Of a DNA stretch of 64,000 nucleotides, positions 41,361 through 50,537 are shown one piece after another. The DNA lies in the NCBI GenBank assembly GCA_046296655.1, contig JBKBLE010000005.1, positions 28,841-92,840 of the forward strand. The letters run 5' to 3'. Below the pieces are notes generated by a model that was not told where the DNA came from, ran no database searches, and saw only the letters and a list, made by a program, of their open reading frames with translations. The DNA comes from Cloacibacterium sp046296655. Its GTDB lineage: Bacteria > Bacteroidota > Bacteroidia > Flavobacteriales > Weeksellaceae. The position numbers were made by a program, and so were the translations under genes. Every line of letters starts with the position of its first letter. The first letter of the stretch is position 1.

Positions 41361-42830
41361 TTAATTTAAAACATAAGAAGTACCTTCTCTTCCGTCTTTC
41401 AGTTCTATGCCTTGTTCTAATAACTTATCACGAATTTGGTCAGAAAGTTCAAAATTTTTGGCTTTTCTGGCTTGATTTCTAAGTTCTATGAGCACTTGTA
41501 ATGTTTTGTCCAATTTTGAATTGTTATTTTCTTCAATATTTTGTAAACCTAGAACATCAAATACAAAAGCATTCATCAAGGTTTTTAATTCTTCTAAATC
41601 TTCAGAAATAATATTTTCTTTTCCATCTTTTAGTTTAAAAATAAAACTTACCGCTTCAAAAAGATGAGAAATTAAAATTGGCGAATTAAAATCGTCATTC
41701 AAAGCATCATAACACTTCTGTTTCCATTCTTTTAAGTCAAAACTAGAAGACGCTTCGACTCCGCTCAGCGTGACAGCGTTTAAAACTTTCAAACTTTCCA
41801 TTAAACGTTGGAAACCTTTTTCTGAAGCCAACATTGCTTCGTTTGAAATATCGAGAACGCTTCTGTAATGCGCTTGTAAAAAATTAAAACGAACTACAGC
41901 TGGATGAAACGGTTTTTCAAAAAAATCATTTTCACCAGAAATTAATTGATGCGGAAGAATGTAGTTCCCTGTAGATTTACTCATTCTTTGTCCGTTCATG
42001 GTCAGCATATTCGCGTGCATCCAATATTTCACTGGCGAAACGCCGTTGCAACCTTTTCCTTGAGCAATTTCGCATTCGTGATGCGGAAATTTAAGATCCA
42101 TTCCACCTCCGTGAATATCAAATTGTTCTCCTAAATATTTAGTAGACATCGCTGTACATTCTAAATGCCAACCTGGGAAACCTTCTCCCCAAGGTGAAAT
42201 CCATTTCATAATATGTTCTGGAGAAGCTTTTTTCCAAAGGGCAAAATCTTGTGGATTTTTCTTTTCGTTTTGCCCATCTAAATCGCGGGTATTGACAAAA
42301 AGTTCGTCTATATTTCTTTTAGAAAGTTCGCCATAATTTCCGCCTTTTTCGTTGTAAGCACGCACATCAAAATAAACAGAACCGTTGCTTTCATAAGCCA
42401 AACCTTTTTCGATTAAATCTTTAGTTAATTCAATTTGTTCGATGATGTGACCAGTTGCAGTAGGCTCAATCGTTGGAGGCAAAAGATTAAATTTTTCTAA
42501 AACTTTATGAAAATCTACGGTGTATTTTTGTACAATTTCCATAGGTTCTAGTTTTTCGAGACGAGATTGCTTCACGAAACGGTCGTTATTTACGTCTCCA
42601 TCGTCTGTTAAATGTCCTGCATCTGTAATATTTCTTACGTAACGAACATCATAACCCAAATGTTTCAAACTTCTGTAAATGAAGTCGAAATTCATAAAAG
42701 TTCTCACGTTTCCGAGGTGCACGTTGCTGTAAACAGTAGGCCCACAAACGTACATTCCTACTTTGTTGCCGTTAATAGGTGTGAAAATTTCTTTTTCCCC
42801 AGAAAGCGAATTGTATATTTTAAGTTGCAT
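41361..42830 (-). CDS. cysS: Cysteinyl-tRNA synthetase, with a repeat-derived insertion
   Basis: Charges tRNA-Cys. The class I signature is present as TVYSNVHLGNVRTF (HIGH-type, HLGN near 38) and MSKSTGN (KMSKS, near 279). Zinc ligands include the Cys in MYVCGPTVY and the HHECEIAQ region. At 489 residues the protein is normal. In the linker before the anticodon-binding domain (about residues 353-361) the segment TLSGVEAS is encoded by a dispersed repeat (41753-41775) in frame. The enzyme should still fold because the site is a variable loop. Confidence 0.95.
   Translation of the reverse strand: MQLKIYNSLSGEKEIFTPINGNKVGMYVCGPTVYSNVHLGNVRTFMNFDFIYRSLKHLGYDVRYVRNITDAGHLTDDGDVNNDRFVKQSRLEKLEPMEIVQKYTVDFHKVLEKFNLLPPTIEPTATGHIIEQIELTKDLIEKGLAYESNGSVYFDVRAYNEKGGNYGELSKRNIDELFVNTRDLDGQNEKKNPQDFALWKKASPEHIMKWISPWGEGFPGWHLECTAMSTKYLGEQFDIHGGGMDLKFPHHECEIAQGKGCNGVSPVKYWMHANMLTMNGQRMSKSTGNYILPHQLISGENDFFEKPFHPAVVRFNFLQAHYRSVLDISNEAMLASEKGFQRLMESLKVLNAVTLSGVEASSSFDLKEWKQKCYDALNDDFNSPILISHLFEAVSFIFKLKDGKENIISEDLEELKTLMNAFVFDVLGLQNIEENNNSKLDKTLQVLIELRNQARKAKNFELSDQIRDKLLEQGIELKDGREGTSYVLN
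41753..41775. repeat. Dispersed repeat inside cysS (CTTCGACTCCGCTCAGCG...)
   Basis: The 23-base stretch beginning CTTCGACTCCGCTCAGCG and ending TGACA matches 52006-52028 inside hutI with one difference. Read on the minus strand it encodes VTLSGVEA in frame in both genes. The core TGTCAnnCTGA is shared with the intergenic repeat at 21464 and the GIY-YIG cassette ends. Confidence 0.9.
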
Positions 42831-42980
42831 TGAATTTTTATTTAATGATTGATTGATTTAAAAAAATTGAAGAATTAAGATTTTATTTTATAAAAATCAG
42901 CAACAACAAATAATTGTAGTTGTAAAAATCTGGTGTGATATTTTTTTAAATCTGGTCATTATACTATTTTAGATAAATTC

Positions 42981-43646
42981 TTAATCAAATTTCGCATGAC
43001 TTCCTACATAATGCAAAAATTCTTGTCTTGTAATAGGATTGGTTCTAAAAATCCCGCTCAATTCTGCGGTAATGGTAGAACTTGCCGTATCTTTTATTCC
43101 TCTACAATTTACACAAAGGTGTTTTGCATCAATAATACAGGCTACATCTTTCGTTCCGAGAGCTTCTTTCAAAGCATCTACAATTTGCATCGTTAATCTT
43201 TCCTGCACTTGCGGACGTTTTGCGTAATAATCTACAATTCTATTGATTTTAGAAAGTCCAATTACTTCTCCATTTGAAATGTAAGCAACGTGCGCTTTGC
43301 CAATAATAGGTAAAAAATGATGCTCACAGAAAGAATACACCGTTATATCCTTCTCTACCAGCATTTGTCTATACTTATATTTATTGCTGAAAGTAGAAAT
43401 CCCTGGTTTATTTTCTGGTAAAAGTCCACCAAAAATTTCGTTTACATACATCTTTGCGACACGTTTTGGTGAATCTTTCAAGGAATCATCGGTCATATCA
43501 AGACCTAAAGTGTGCATAATCTCTGCAAACTTTTCTTCTATAATTTTTATTTTTTCTTCTGGTGTCTTTACGAAAGCATCCTCACGAAGAGGAGTATGGT
43601 CTTTACCTGTAAAAACATCATCATCGTTTTCAAAAAAGTTACTCAT
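42981..43646 (-). CDS. folE: GTP cyclohydrolase I
   Basis: Converts GTP to dihydroneopterin triphosphate for folate and related pterins. The zinc ligands are in YSFCEHHFLPIIG (Cys and two His) and HLCVNCRGI (second Cys). The family segment SKINRIVDYYAKRPQVQERL is intact. I start at the ATG 43646 (MSNFFENDDD), giving 221 residues, rather than six codons earlier. folA, later in the same pathway, is elsewhere in the window. Confidence 0.94.
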   Translation of the reverse strand: MSNFFENDDDVFTGKDHTPLREDAFVKTPEEKIKIIEEKFAEIMHTLGLDMTDDSLKDSPKRVAKMYVNEIFGGLLPENKPGISTFSNKYKYRQMLVEKDITVYSFCEHHFLPIIGKAHVAYISNGEVIGLSKINRIVDYYAKRPQVQERLTMQIVDALKEALGTKDVACIIDAKHLCVNCRGIKDTASSTITAELSGIFRTNPITRQEFLHYVGSHAKFD

Positions 43647-43752
43647 AGTCTGAAATAATGTCACAAAATTAAGAATTAATCTCTAAATCATATTACTAAA
43701 ATATTATTAGACTGATTTACAATAATTTAAAATCAAAATATATTAAAAAAAT

Positions 43753-43781
43753 TTGTATTGGCACAGAATTTTATATATTTG
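43753..43781 (+). promoter_or_regulatory. acpP promoter (TTG - 18 - TATATTTG)
   Basis: TTG (43753-43755) and TATATTTG (43774-43781) with an 18-base spacer are a full match to the Bacteroidota promoter. The leader to acpP is about 30 bases. Confidence 0.8.
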
Positions 43782-43817
43782 CACTTGAATTAACAAAAAT
43801 TTTTAAAACAAATTGCT

Positions 43818-44057
43818 ATGTCAGACATTACATCAAGAGTAAAAGCTATCATCGCAGATAAGCTAGACGTGGAAGAAACAGAAGTAACTCCTGAAGCAAG
43901 CTTCACTAATGATTTAGGTGCAGATTCTTTAGATACTGTAGAATTAATTATGGAATTTGAAAAAGAATTCAACATTCAGATTCCTGATGATCAGGCAGAA
44001 AAAATCACTACTGTAGGTCACGCAATCGCTTATATCGAAGAAGTTATCAAACAATAA
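43818..44057 (+). CDS. acpP: Acyl carrier protein
   Basis: A 79-residue acidic four-helix protein carrying growing fatty acids. The phosphopantetheine attachment Ser lies in GADSLDTVELIMEFE near residue 39. It has its own strong promoter and is followed by fabF 26 bases later, the standard acpP-fabF-rnc order. Confidence 0.97.
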   Translation: MSDITSRVKAIIADKLDVEETEVTPEASFTNDLGADSLDTVELIMEFEKEFNIQIPDDQAEKITTVGHAIAYIEEVIKQ

Positions 44058-44083
44058 TTTTTATTACAAAAATTAACAAAACT

Positions 44084-45331
44084 ATGGAATTGAAGAGAGT
44101 TGTAGTAACAGGATTTGGTGCAATTACACCAATTGGTAATAATGCTCAAGAGTATTGGGAAAACCTTGTAAAAGGTGTAAGTGGCGCTGCTCCTATCACT
44201 CTCTTCGATTCTACTAACTTCAAAACAAAATTTGCTTGTGAGGTTAAAAACTTCAATCCTTTAGATCATTTCGAGAAAAAGGAAGCAAAAAAAATGGATC
44301 GAAACACTCAACTCGGTGTGGTGGCAGCTCGTGAAGCTGTATCACATTCTAGAATTATCGAAGATCAAGTAGATAAAAACAGAGTGGGTGTAATCTGGGG
44401 CTCAGGAATTGGAGGTTTAGAAACTTTCGAAACCGAAGTTCTAGGCTGGGCAAAATCTGAAGGAATACCTAGATTTAATCCTTTCTTCATTCCAAAAATG
44501 ATTGCGGATATTACTCCAGGTCATATTTCTATGGAATACGGTTTTCACGGACCTAATTACACTACAGTTTCTGCGTGTGCATCTTCTGCAAATGCGTTGA
44601 TAGATGCTAAAATGCTTCTCCAATTAGGAAAAGCAGATGTAATTGTATGTGGAGGTTCAGAAGCTGCTGTTACCGCATCTGGAATGGGAGGATTTAATTC
44701 TATGATGGCTCTTTCTACAAGAAATGATGATTATAAAACTGCTTCTAGACCTTTTGACAAAGACAGAGATGGATTTGTGTTAGGAGAAGGTGCAGGATGT
44801 ATCGTCCTTGAAGAGTATGAACATGCTAAAAAACGTGGTGCTACCATTTATGCAGAACTTGCAGGTGGTGGTTTAAGTGCAGATGCATATCATATGACAG
44901 CACCTCATCCAGAAGGTTTGGGCGCTTATTTAGTAATGAAAAATTGTTTAGAAGACGCAGGATTAACTCCAGATGAAGTAGACCACATCAATATGCATGG
45001 TACTTCTACTCCATTAGGAGACATTGCAGAATCTAATGCAATTGCCAGACTATTAGGCGAGCATGCATATGATATTCAAATCAACTCTACTAAATCTATG
45101 ACTGGTCACCTTCTTGGTGCAGCTGGTGTAATAGAAGCTATAGCAGCGTTAGGAACTATTTTACATGGTATTGTTCCTCCTACCATTAACCATTTTACTG
45201 ATGATGAAAACATAGACAGCAGATTAGATTTTACATTTAACCACGCTGTAAAAAAAGATGTAAAAGTAGCCATGAGTAACACCTTTGGTTTCGGAGGTCA
45301 CAATGCTTGCGTTCTATTCAAGAAATTATAA
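44084..45331 (+). CDS. fabF: Beta-ketoacyl-ACP synthase II
   Basis: Condensing enzyme of fatty-acid elongation. The catalytic Cys is in VSACASSANAL near residue 165, the His residues in MHGTSTPLGD (near 305) and SMTGHLLGAAG (near 342), and the C-terminal loop is NTFGFGGHNA. The 415-residue length is normal. The stop overlaps the rnc ATG (TAATG), indicating coupled translation. Confidence 0.97.
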   Translation: MELKRVVVTGFGAITPIGNNAQEYWENLVKGVSGAAPITLFDSTNFKTKFACEVKNFNPLDHFEKKEAKKMDRNTQLGVVAAREAVSHSRIIEDQVDKNRVGVIWGSGIGGLETFETEVLGWAKSEGIPRFNPFFIPKMIADITPGHISMEYGFHGPNYTTVSACASSANALIDAKMLLQLGKADVIVCGGSEAAVTASGMGGFNSMMALSTRNDDYKTASRPFDKDRDGFVLGEGAGCIVLEEYEHAKKRGATIYAELAGGGLSADAYHMTAPHPEGLGAYLVMKNCLEDAGLTPDEVDHINMHGTSTPLGDIAESNAIARLLGEHAYDIQINSTKSMTGHLLGAAGVIEAIAALGTILHGIVPPTINHFTDDENIDSRLDFTFNHAVKKDVKVAMSNTFGFGGHNACVLFKKL

Positions 45332-46098
45332 TGGCCTTAAAAAATTCATTACAAAAATTTCTACTTAAAAGACCTTTCAAAAAAAAGACTGAAAAAGAAA
45401 AGCTACTTTCTGCCAGAATTAGTAAAATAATTGGGCAGAATGTGAAAAATCTTGATTACTATCAAGAAGCTTTTTCATTAAAAATTCCTAATAAAACTAC
45501 GGGAGCCAAAAACTACGAAAGATTAGAATTTTTAGGAGATGCAGTCTTAGGAAGCATCATTTCTTGCTACCTATATAAAAATTATCCCGATGCCAATGAA
45601 GGATTTCTCACCCAAATGAAATCAAAAATTGTCAATCGAAAAAACCTTAACTCTCTAGGCGAAAAACTGAAGCTTACAGATTTTATTCAAAATGGTGGCA
45701 ATGGTAATTTAGGTGAAAACATTTCGGGGAATCTCTTCGAAGCCTTTATTGGTGCGCTTTATTTAGACACCAATTATGAAACTTGCGAAAAAATTGTTTT
45801 AGAAAAATTGTTTACCGATAAACATATCGAAAAACTAGAAAACAAAATCGTAAGTTACAAAGGATTATTGCTAGAATGGAGCCAAAAGAAAAAGGTGACT
45901 ATCAAATATGAAATCACCGAAGAAACTTTGCCCAATAAGAACCTTCTATTTAAGAGTTGCATCTACTTAAATAATGTAAAAATCTCTTCTGCCACAGAAA
46001 CTTCTAAGAAAAAAGCAGAAGAAAAAGCAGCACAAAGAGCGTTTTACTCCTTAAATAAAAAAGAAAACATTGTTGAAAAACAAAAAAATATTTCTTGA
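45331..46098 (+). CDS. rnc: Ribonuclease III
   Basis: Cleaves double-stranded RNA in rRNA maturation and mRNA decay. The catalytic signature ERLEFLGDAVLG is at about residues 60-71, and the second acidic site is LFEAFIGALYLD. The double-stranded RNA-binding domain covers about 172-238 (YKGLLLEWSQKKKVTIKYEI). The ATG at 45331 gives 255 residues. The 3' end overlaps the next gene by about 29 bases. Confidence 0.95.
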   Translation: MALKNSLQKFLLKRPFKKKTEKEKLLSARISKIIGQNVKNLDYYQEAFSLKIPNKTTGAKNYERLEFLGDAVLGSIISCYLYKNYPDANEGFLTQMKSKIVNRKNLNSLGEKLKLTDFIQNGGNGNLGENISGNLFEAFIGALYLDTNYETCEKIVLEKLFTDKHIEKLENKIVSYKGLLLEWSQKKKVTIKYEITEETLPNKNLLFKSCIYLNNVKISSATETSKKKAEEKAAQRAFYSLNKKENIVEKQKNIS

Positions 46099-46528
46099 CT
46101 TAGAAGATGATGAACCAATAGACATTGGTTTACTAAGATTGGCTAAAAAATTACCCGATCATGAAATATTTTTCGAAATTAACAAAATAAATCCCTTCCA
46201 ATTCGTAAGAACAGACGACTTAAAAATAAAACAGTTTTGTTTTACAAAATTCGAAGGATATCACAAAGAAACCAAAAATTGCTATTCTATAGTATCTAAC
46301 AAATCAGCACCATTACGAAAAAAAACAGACAACGAACTCTTTGCACAGACTGAAGAAATCAAATTTCTGATGCCCAAAAATAAAGATGTAGACTACATTA
46401 TTTATGCAAAGGATAGTTTTAAAGATTTTTCACTAATTTTGCTGCCAGAAAACATCATGTTTCAAATACAAGATTTTTCTTTACAACCCAATAGCGAACT
46501 ATACAAGCTAATTAATTATTATGAATAA
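46070..46528 (+). CDS. IPExxxVDY family protein
   Basis: A small (about 150-residue) protein of a Bacteroidota family named after its motif; here the motif appears as LMPKNKDVDYIIYAKD near residue 100. The N-terminal FLDLEDDEPIDIGLLRLAKK fits the family. No ATG is available near the start: the likely codon is TTG at 46070 or 46073, inside the 3' end of rnc. It lies between rnc and pyk and overlaps both, which strongly suggests a tightly coupled operon. Its function is unknown. Confidence 0.78.
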   Translation: MLKNKKIFLDLEDDEPIDIGLLRLAKKLPDHEIFFEINKINPFQFVRTDDLKIKQFCFTKFEGYHKETKNCYSIVSNKSAPLRKKTDNELFAQTEEIKFLMPKNKDVDYIIYAKDSFKDFSLILLPENIMFQIQDFSLQPNSELYKLINYYE

Positions 46529-47957
46529 GAGAGCGAAAAAAACAAAAGTAATCGCAACATTAGGACCTGCTTCTTCTACGAAAGAAATCATGCTAGAACT
46601 GGTAAAAGCTGGAGCCGATGTTTTTAGAATAAATTTTTCTCATGCCGATTACGAACTGGTTAAGAGAAATGTAGACATCATTAGAGAAATCAATCAAGAA
46701 TACGGTTATAACATCTCTATTTTAGGAGATTTACAAGGTCCTAAATTAAGAGTAGGTGTGGTAAAAGAAGGTTCTTTCCTTAATCCAGGAGACGTACTTA
46801 CCTTTACCAATGAGCCTTGCGAAGGAGATTCAACCAAAGTATTCATGACGTACGAAAAATTCCCGCAAGACGTAAAAGTTGGCGAAAGGATCCTTATTGA
46901 CGATGGAAAATTAGTTTTGGAAGTCATCGAAACCAACCAAAAAGATACGGTAAAAGCAAAAACGATTCAAGGTGGACCATTAAGCTCTAAAAAAGGAGTG
47001 AATTTACCAAACACTAATGTTTCTCTTCCTGCTTTGACAGAAAAAGACATCGAAGATGCTAAATTCATGATTGAAAATGAATTCGATTGGATTGCACTTT
47101 CATTCGTTCGTCATGCTCAAGACATTATTGATTTAAAGAAATTAATTGAAGCGCATTCTGATTTCAAAATTCCAATTATAGCAAAAATTGAAAAACCAGA
47201 AGGTGTAAAAAATATTGACGAAATTCTTCTAGAATGTGACGGATTAATGATTGCTCGTGGAGATTTAGGAGTAGAAGTTCCAATGGAAGAAGTTCCTGTC
47301 ATTCAGAAAAAATTAGTAGATAAAGCCAGATATTACTCTAAACCAGTAATTATCGCTACGCAAATGATGGAAACCATGATTAACAGCCTTACTCCAACTA
47401 GAGCCGAGGTAAATGACGTAGCAAACAACGTTTTAGACGGTGCTGATGCGGTAATGCTTTCTGGTGAAACTTCTGTAGGAAAATATCCTGTAGATGTAGT
47501 TAAAAACATTACAAAGATTATTAAGAATATTGAATCTACCAATCTTTACGAAAAGAAAAATGACATTATAGAAAAAATAACTTGTGTAGACGATCGTTTC
47601 GTAACAGATATGATTTGTCTTAACGCAGTTAAAATTGCAGAAACCACAGGAGCTGCCGCCATTATTACGCTTACTCACTCTGGTTACACTGCTTTCCAAA
47701 TTTCTGCACACAGACCTACTTCTAGAATTATCGTTTTCAGTTCTAACAGAAGAGTTCTTACCATGCTGAACCTTTTATGGGGAGTAAGAGCGTTCTACTA
47801 TGACATGAACAAATCTACAGACGAAACGGTAATCCAAGTGAACATGTTAACACATCATTATGGCTATGTAGAAAAAGGAGATTTCGTAGTAAATCTCAAT
47901 GCAATGCCAGTTTATGAAGGTGGAAAAACCAATACACTCAGATTAACCACTATATAA
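46521..47957 (+). CDS. pyk: Pyruvate kinase
   Basis: Transfers phosphate from phosphoenolpyruvate to ADP. Signature segments: TLGPASSTKEIM at the N-terminus, IPIIAKIEKPEGVKN with the active-site Lys, MIARGDLGVEVP and KPVIIATQMMETM. The C-terminal effector domain is complete. The 478 residues are normal. Its ATG overlaps the preceding stop by eight bases. A hairpin terminator follows immediately. Confidence 0.96.
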   Translation: MNKRAKKTKVIATLGPASSTKEIMLELVKAGADVFRINFSHADYELVKRNVDIIREINQEYGYNISILGDLQGPKLRVGVVKEGSFLNPGDVLTFTNEPCEGDSTKVFMTYEKFPQDVKVGERILIDDGKLVLEVIETNQKDTVKAKTIQGGPLSSKKGVNLPNTNVSLPALTEKDIEDAKFMIENEFDWIALSFVRHAQDIIDLKKLIEAHSDFKIPIIAKIEKPEGVKNIDEILLECDGLMIARGDLGVEVPMEEVPVIQKKLVDKARYYSKPVIIATQMMETMINSLTPTRAEVNDVANNVLDGADAVMLSGETSVGKYPVDVVKNITKIIKNIESTNLYEKKNDIIEKITCVDDRFVTDMICLNAVKIAETTGAAAIITLTHSGYTAFQISAHRPTSRIIVFSSNRRVLTMLNLLWGVRAFYYDMNKSTDETVIQVNMLTHHYGYVEKGDFVVNLNAMPVYEGGKTNTLRLTTI

Positions 47958-47961
47958 AATG

Positions 47962-47984
47962 AAAGCTCCAAAATTTGGAGCTTT
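47962..47984 (+). terminator. Terminator after pyk
   Basis: AAAGCTCCA and TTGGAGCTTT with a short loop and T-run. It lies five bases after the pyk stop and ends the acpP-to-pyk run. Confidence 0.9.
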
Positions 47985-48001
47985 TTTATTTTTTTAAATT
48001 T

Positions 48002-49297
48002 CTAAAATTTACCGATAATGGTTTTGGGAGCGGTAAATTCTTTGAGCGCATACAGAGACAATTCTACTCCATATCCAGAATTCTTTCTTCCGCCAAAAGG
48101 CAATCTTACATCTGAACGAAAAATTTGGTTAATTGCCACGCTTCCGCTTTCTAAATTCTCTGCAAAAAACAAAGCTCGTTCTTTATTTGAGGTGAAAACG
48201 GCGTTTCCTAATCCAAACATGGTATTATTGGCAATTTGTAAAGCTTCTTCATCATTTTTTACTTTAAAAACCATTGCTAATGGACCAAATAATTCTTCCT
48301 GAGCAATAGGATTATCTGGATTCATTTCTAAAATGCCTGGTTTAAAAGCCATATTTCCTACAGATTCTAACGCTACAATAGCTTTCGCTCCGTTGTTAAG
48401 CGCTTTTTGATATTGTTTTTCTAAATCTGAAGCCAAATCTTCTCTCGCCATTAATCCTAACTTCGTTTCTTCATTCATAGGATTTTCTGGTTGATATTTT
48501 TTATACTCTTCTGTGAATTTTTCTACAAAATCTTGATATATTTTTTCGTGAATGATAAATCTTTTTCCAGCCACACATGTTTGTCCGTTATTTTGTAATC
48601 TTGCTTGTGCTCCATCAATTGCTGCTTTTTCTAGATCTGCATCTTCGCAAACGATAAAAGCATCACTCCCTCCTAATTCCAAAACACATTTTTTTAAATT
48701 TTTCCCTGCAGTTTCGGCAATTTTTCTTCCTGCGGCTTCACTACCTGTAAGAGAAACGCCTCTAATAATCGGATGAGCAATCATTTCTTCAACTTCTATG
48801 TGAGAAACTTTTAAAAAGGTAAAAATACCTTTTGGAAAACCTGCTTTCTCGAAAATTTCTTGCATGGTTTCACCTGATTTTTCACAAATAGAAGCATGTT
48901 TTAGCACGATTACATTTCCTGCTAAAATGGTAGGAACTGCAAATCTTATCGCTTGCCAAAAAGGAAAATTCCATGGCATAACGCCCAAAATAACGCCCAA
49001 AGGTTCGTGATGGATTTCTGAAATTTGAAATTCTGTTTCTACTTGTTCTGTTTTTAGTATATTTTTTGCGGCCGCATAATAATCACATAACGCTGCACAT
49101 TTTTCTATTTCTGAAACAGATTGCGAAATGGGTTTATTCATTTCTTTGGTTATAATTTCGCCAAATTCTTGCTTTCTATCATTCAGAATTTCAGATAGTT
49201 GAGTGAAATATTTTTGTCTTTCTTCAAACGGAATTTTTCTCCATTTTTGGAAAGCGTCTTGAGAATTTTGTAAGGTATTTTGAAGGAATTGTTCCAT
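48002..49297 (-). CDS. NAD(P)-dependent aldehyde dehydrogenase, succinate-semialdehyde type
   Basis: A 431-residue aldehyde dehydrogenase. The catalytic Cys is in NNGQTCVAGKRF and the Glu in VLELGGSDAF. The cofactor site includes GSEAAGRKIAE. It lacks the N-terminal stretch of longer relatives, starting directly with MEQFLQNTLQNSQDAF. Relatives are annotated as succinate-semialdehyde dehydrogenases, but specificity cannot be read here. A TATCTTTG box 24 bases upstream is a good promoter. Confidence 0.88.
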   Translation of the reverse strand: MEQFLQNTLQNSQDAFQKWRKIPFEERQKYFTQLSEILNDRKQEFGEIITKEMNKPISQSVSEIEKCAALCDYYAAAKNILKTEQVETEFQISEIHHEPLGVILGVMPWNFPFWQAIRFAVPTILAGNVIVLKHASICEKSGETMQEIFEKAGFPKGIFTFLKVSHIEVEEMIAHPIIRGVSLTGSEAAGRKIAETAGKNLKKCVLELGGSDAFIVCEDADLEKAAIDGAQARLQNNGQTCVAGKRFIIHEKIYQDFVEKFTEEYKKYQPENPMNEETKLGLMAREDLASDLEKQYQKALNNGAKAIVALESVGNMAFKPGILEMNPDNPIAQEELFGPLAMVFKVKNDEEALQIANNTMFGLGNAVFTSNKERALFFAENLESGSVAINQIFRSDVRLPFGGRKNSGYGVELSLYALKEFTAPKTIIGKF

Positions 49298-49320
49298 ATT
49301 TTTTTCATTAAAAAAGTGTA

Positions 49321-49328
49321 CAAAGATA
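49321..49328 (-). promoter_or_regulatory. -7 box TATCTTTG of the aldehyde dehydrogenase gene
   Basis: Read on the minus strand, TATCTTTG matches TAnnTTTG and lies 23 bases before the ATG. Confidence 0.55.
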
Positions 49329-49418
49329 CTGTACTAAATCCTAAACGTGGTTTTGCCAAAGATAAAATTTTAAATGCTTATCATTTAAAAAAGTGAAAAT
49401 AAAACCGAAACCAATTTC

Positions 49419-49530
49419 TAGCCCTGATTGAGCGACATGTTTGAGCTCTTTTTGTTTTTTTTAGATATTTCGATTTCGCTCAATATGAAAAAAAAACAAA
49501 AAAGCGAGTAGCGAAAGCAGGACTGAAAGT
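49419..49530. repeat. Long imperfect hairpin repeat (TAGCCCTGATTGAGCG ... AGCGAAAGCAGGACT)
   Basis: AGCCCTGATTGAGCG near 49420 is mirrored by GCGAAAGCAGGACT near 49511-49524. Between them, CTCTTTTTGTTTTTTTT and AAAAAAAAACAAAAAAGCGAG are also complementary. The whole could fold into one long stem. This element type is familiar from Flavobacteriia intergenic regions, from memory. It lies in a 300-base gap with no gene. Confidence 0.75.
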
Positions 49531-49574
49531 GAAAGAAAACAGAAAACGTGTTGCTCCTAAAAATTTTAATTATT

Positions 49575-49600
49575 GGACAAATCTCGATTTGTCCCTACGA
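49575..49600. repeat. Palindrome GGACAAATCTCGATTTGTCC at the hutG 3' end
   Basis: A 20-base perfect-arm palindrome (49575-49594) followed by CTACGA. The hutG stop codon TAG is read at 49597-49595, at its edge. It is REP-like, like the GTTCC palindromes at 6.8 kb. Confidence 0.85.
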
Positions 49601-50518
49601 AATCATAAACCACTCATTTACCAAACTGGCAGCTAATCTGGCGGTTCTCTCGGCAATGTCAAACTCAGGATTTACCTCCGCAACATCTAGCGCAACCAAT
49701 TTTTCTGACTTCAAAATATGTCTGTAAAAATGCAGAAAAGTAGCATCTGCAAAGATTCCGTTGTACGCAGCAGCCGAAACTCCAGGCGCAATAGACGCGT
49801 TGAAAACATCCATACAAATGGTGAGATACAATTGGTCTACCGAAGAAACTAGTTCGTCAATCTGTTGATAGATTTTAGGAAGATTTTCGAAGAAAATTTC
49901 GTCTGCCAAAATGTATTTCATCCCAAATTGATGAGCAGTATCAAACAATTTAAGTGTATTAGAATTTTTCTGAATCCCGATGTGCAATGAATGGATTTCT
50001 CCTTCTTGGGCGATTTGCCAAAAACCCGTTCCAGAGCTTGCTCCTACTCCATTTTCGGGTTCACGGTTATCAAAATGTGCATCGAGATTGATGATGCCAA
50101 TTTTTTGGTTGGGAAATGCTTTTTTGATACCAGAATAATGCGCAAAAGTCACTTCGTGGCCGCCACCTAATACGATGGATTTTGCATTTTTTTGCAGAAT
50201 TTTAGAAACTTTTTCTGCAAGATTTTCTTGAGTTTTTTCTAAATTTTGGTCTTCGCAAGTGATATTTCCGAAATCTAGTAATTGAAAATCTGGAGAAACT
50301 ACAGGAAAATTGCTCATATTTTTTCGGATAATGTCTGGAGCTTTGGCAGCGCCAATTCTTCCTTTGTTTCTTCTAACGCCTTCGTCTACCGCAAAACCAT
50401 GCAAAACGAAATTATTCGGTAAAATATTTTCGTATTTCTCCACTATTTCTACTCGTTGGAATATTCGGTGATGAAGCGGTGAATCTCCATCGTTACGTCC
50501 TTGCCAAATGTTTAACAT
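49595..50518 (-). CDS. hutG: Formimidoylglutamase, arginase family
   Basis: A 307-residue ureohydrolase-fold enzyme. The manganese ligands are in GGGHEVTFAH, NLDAHFDN and CMDVFNASIAPG. It is assigned to histidine breakdown (formimidoylglutamate to glutamate) because hutI lies next upstream on the same strand; agmatinase activity cannot be excluded from motifs alone. Its stop lies in a palindromic repeat. A GIY-YIG cassette separates it from hutI. Confidence 0.88.
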   Translation of the reverse strand: MLNIWQGRNDGDSPLHHRIFQRVEIVEKYENILPNNFVLHGFAVDEGVRRNKGRIGAAKAPDIIRKNMSNFPVVSPDFQLLDFGNITCEDQNLEKTQENLAEKVSKILQKNAKSIVLGGGHEVTFAHYSGIKKAFPNQKIGIINLDAHFDNREPENGVGASSGTGFWQIAQEGEIHSLHIGIQKNSNTLKLFDTAHQFGMKYILADEIFFENLPKIYQQIDELVSSVDQLYLTICMDVFNASIAPGVSAAAYNGIFADATFLHFYRHILKSEKLVALDVAEVNPEFDIAERTARLAASLVNEWFMIS

Positions 50519-50537
50519 TATAAAATTATGCTGTTAG

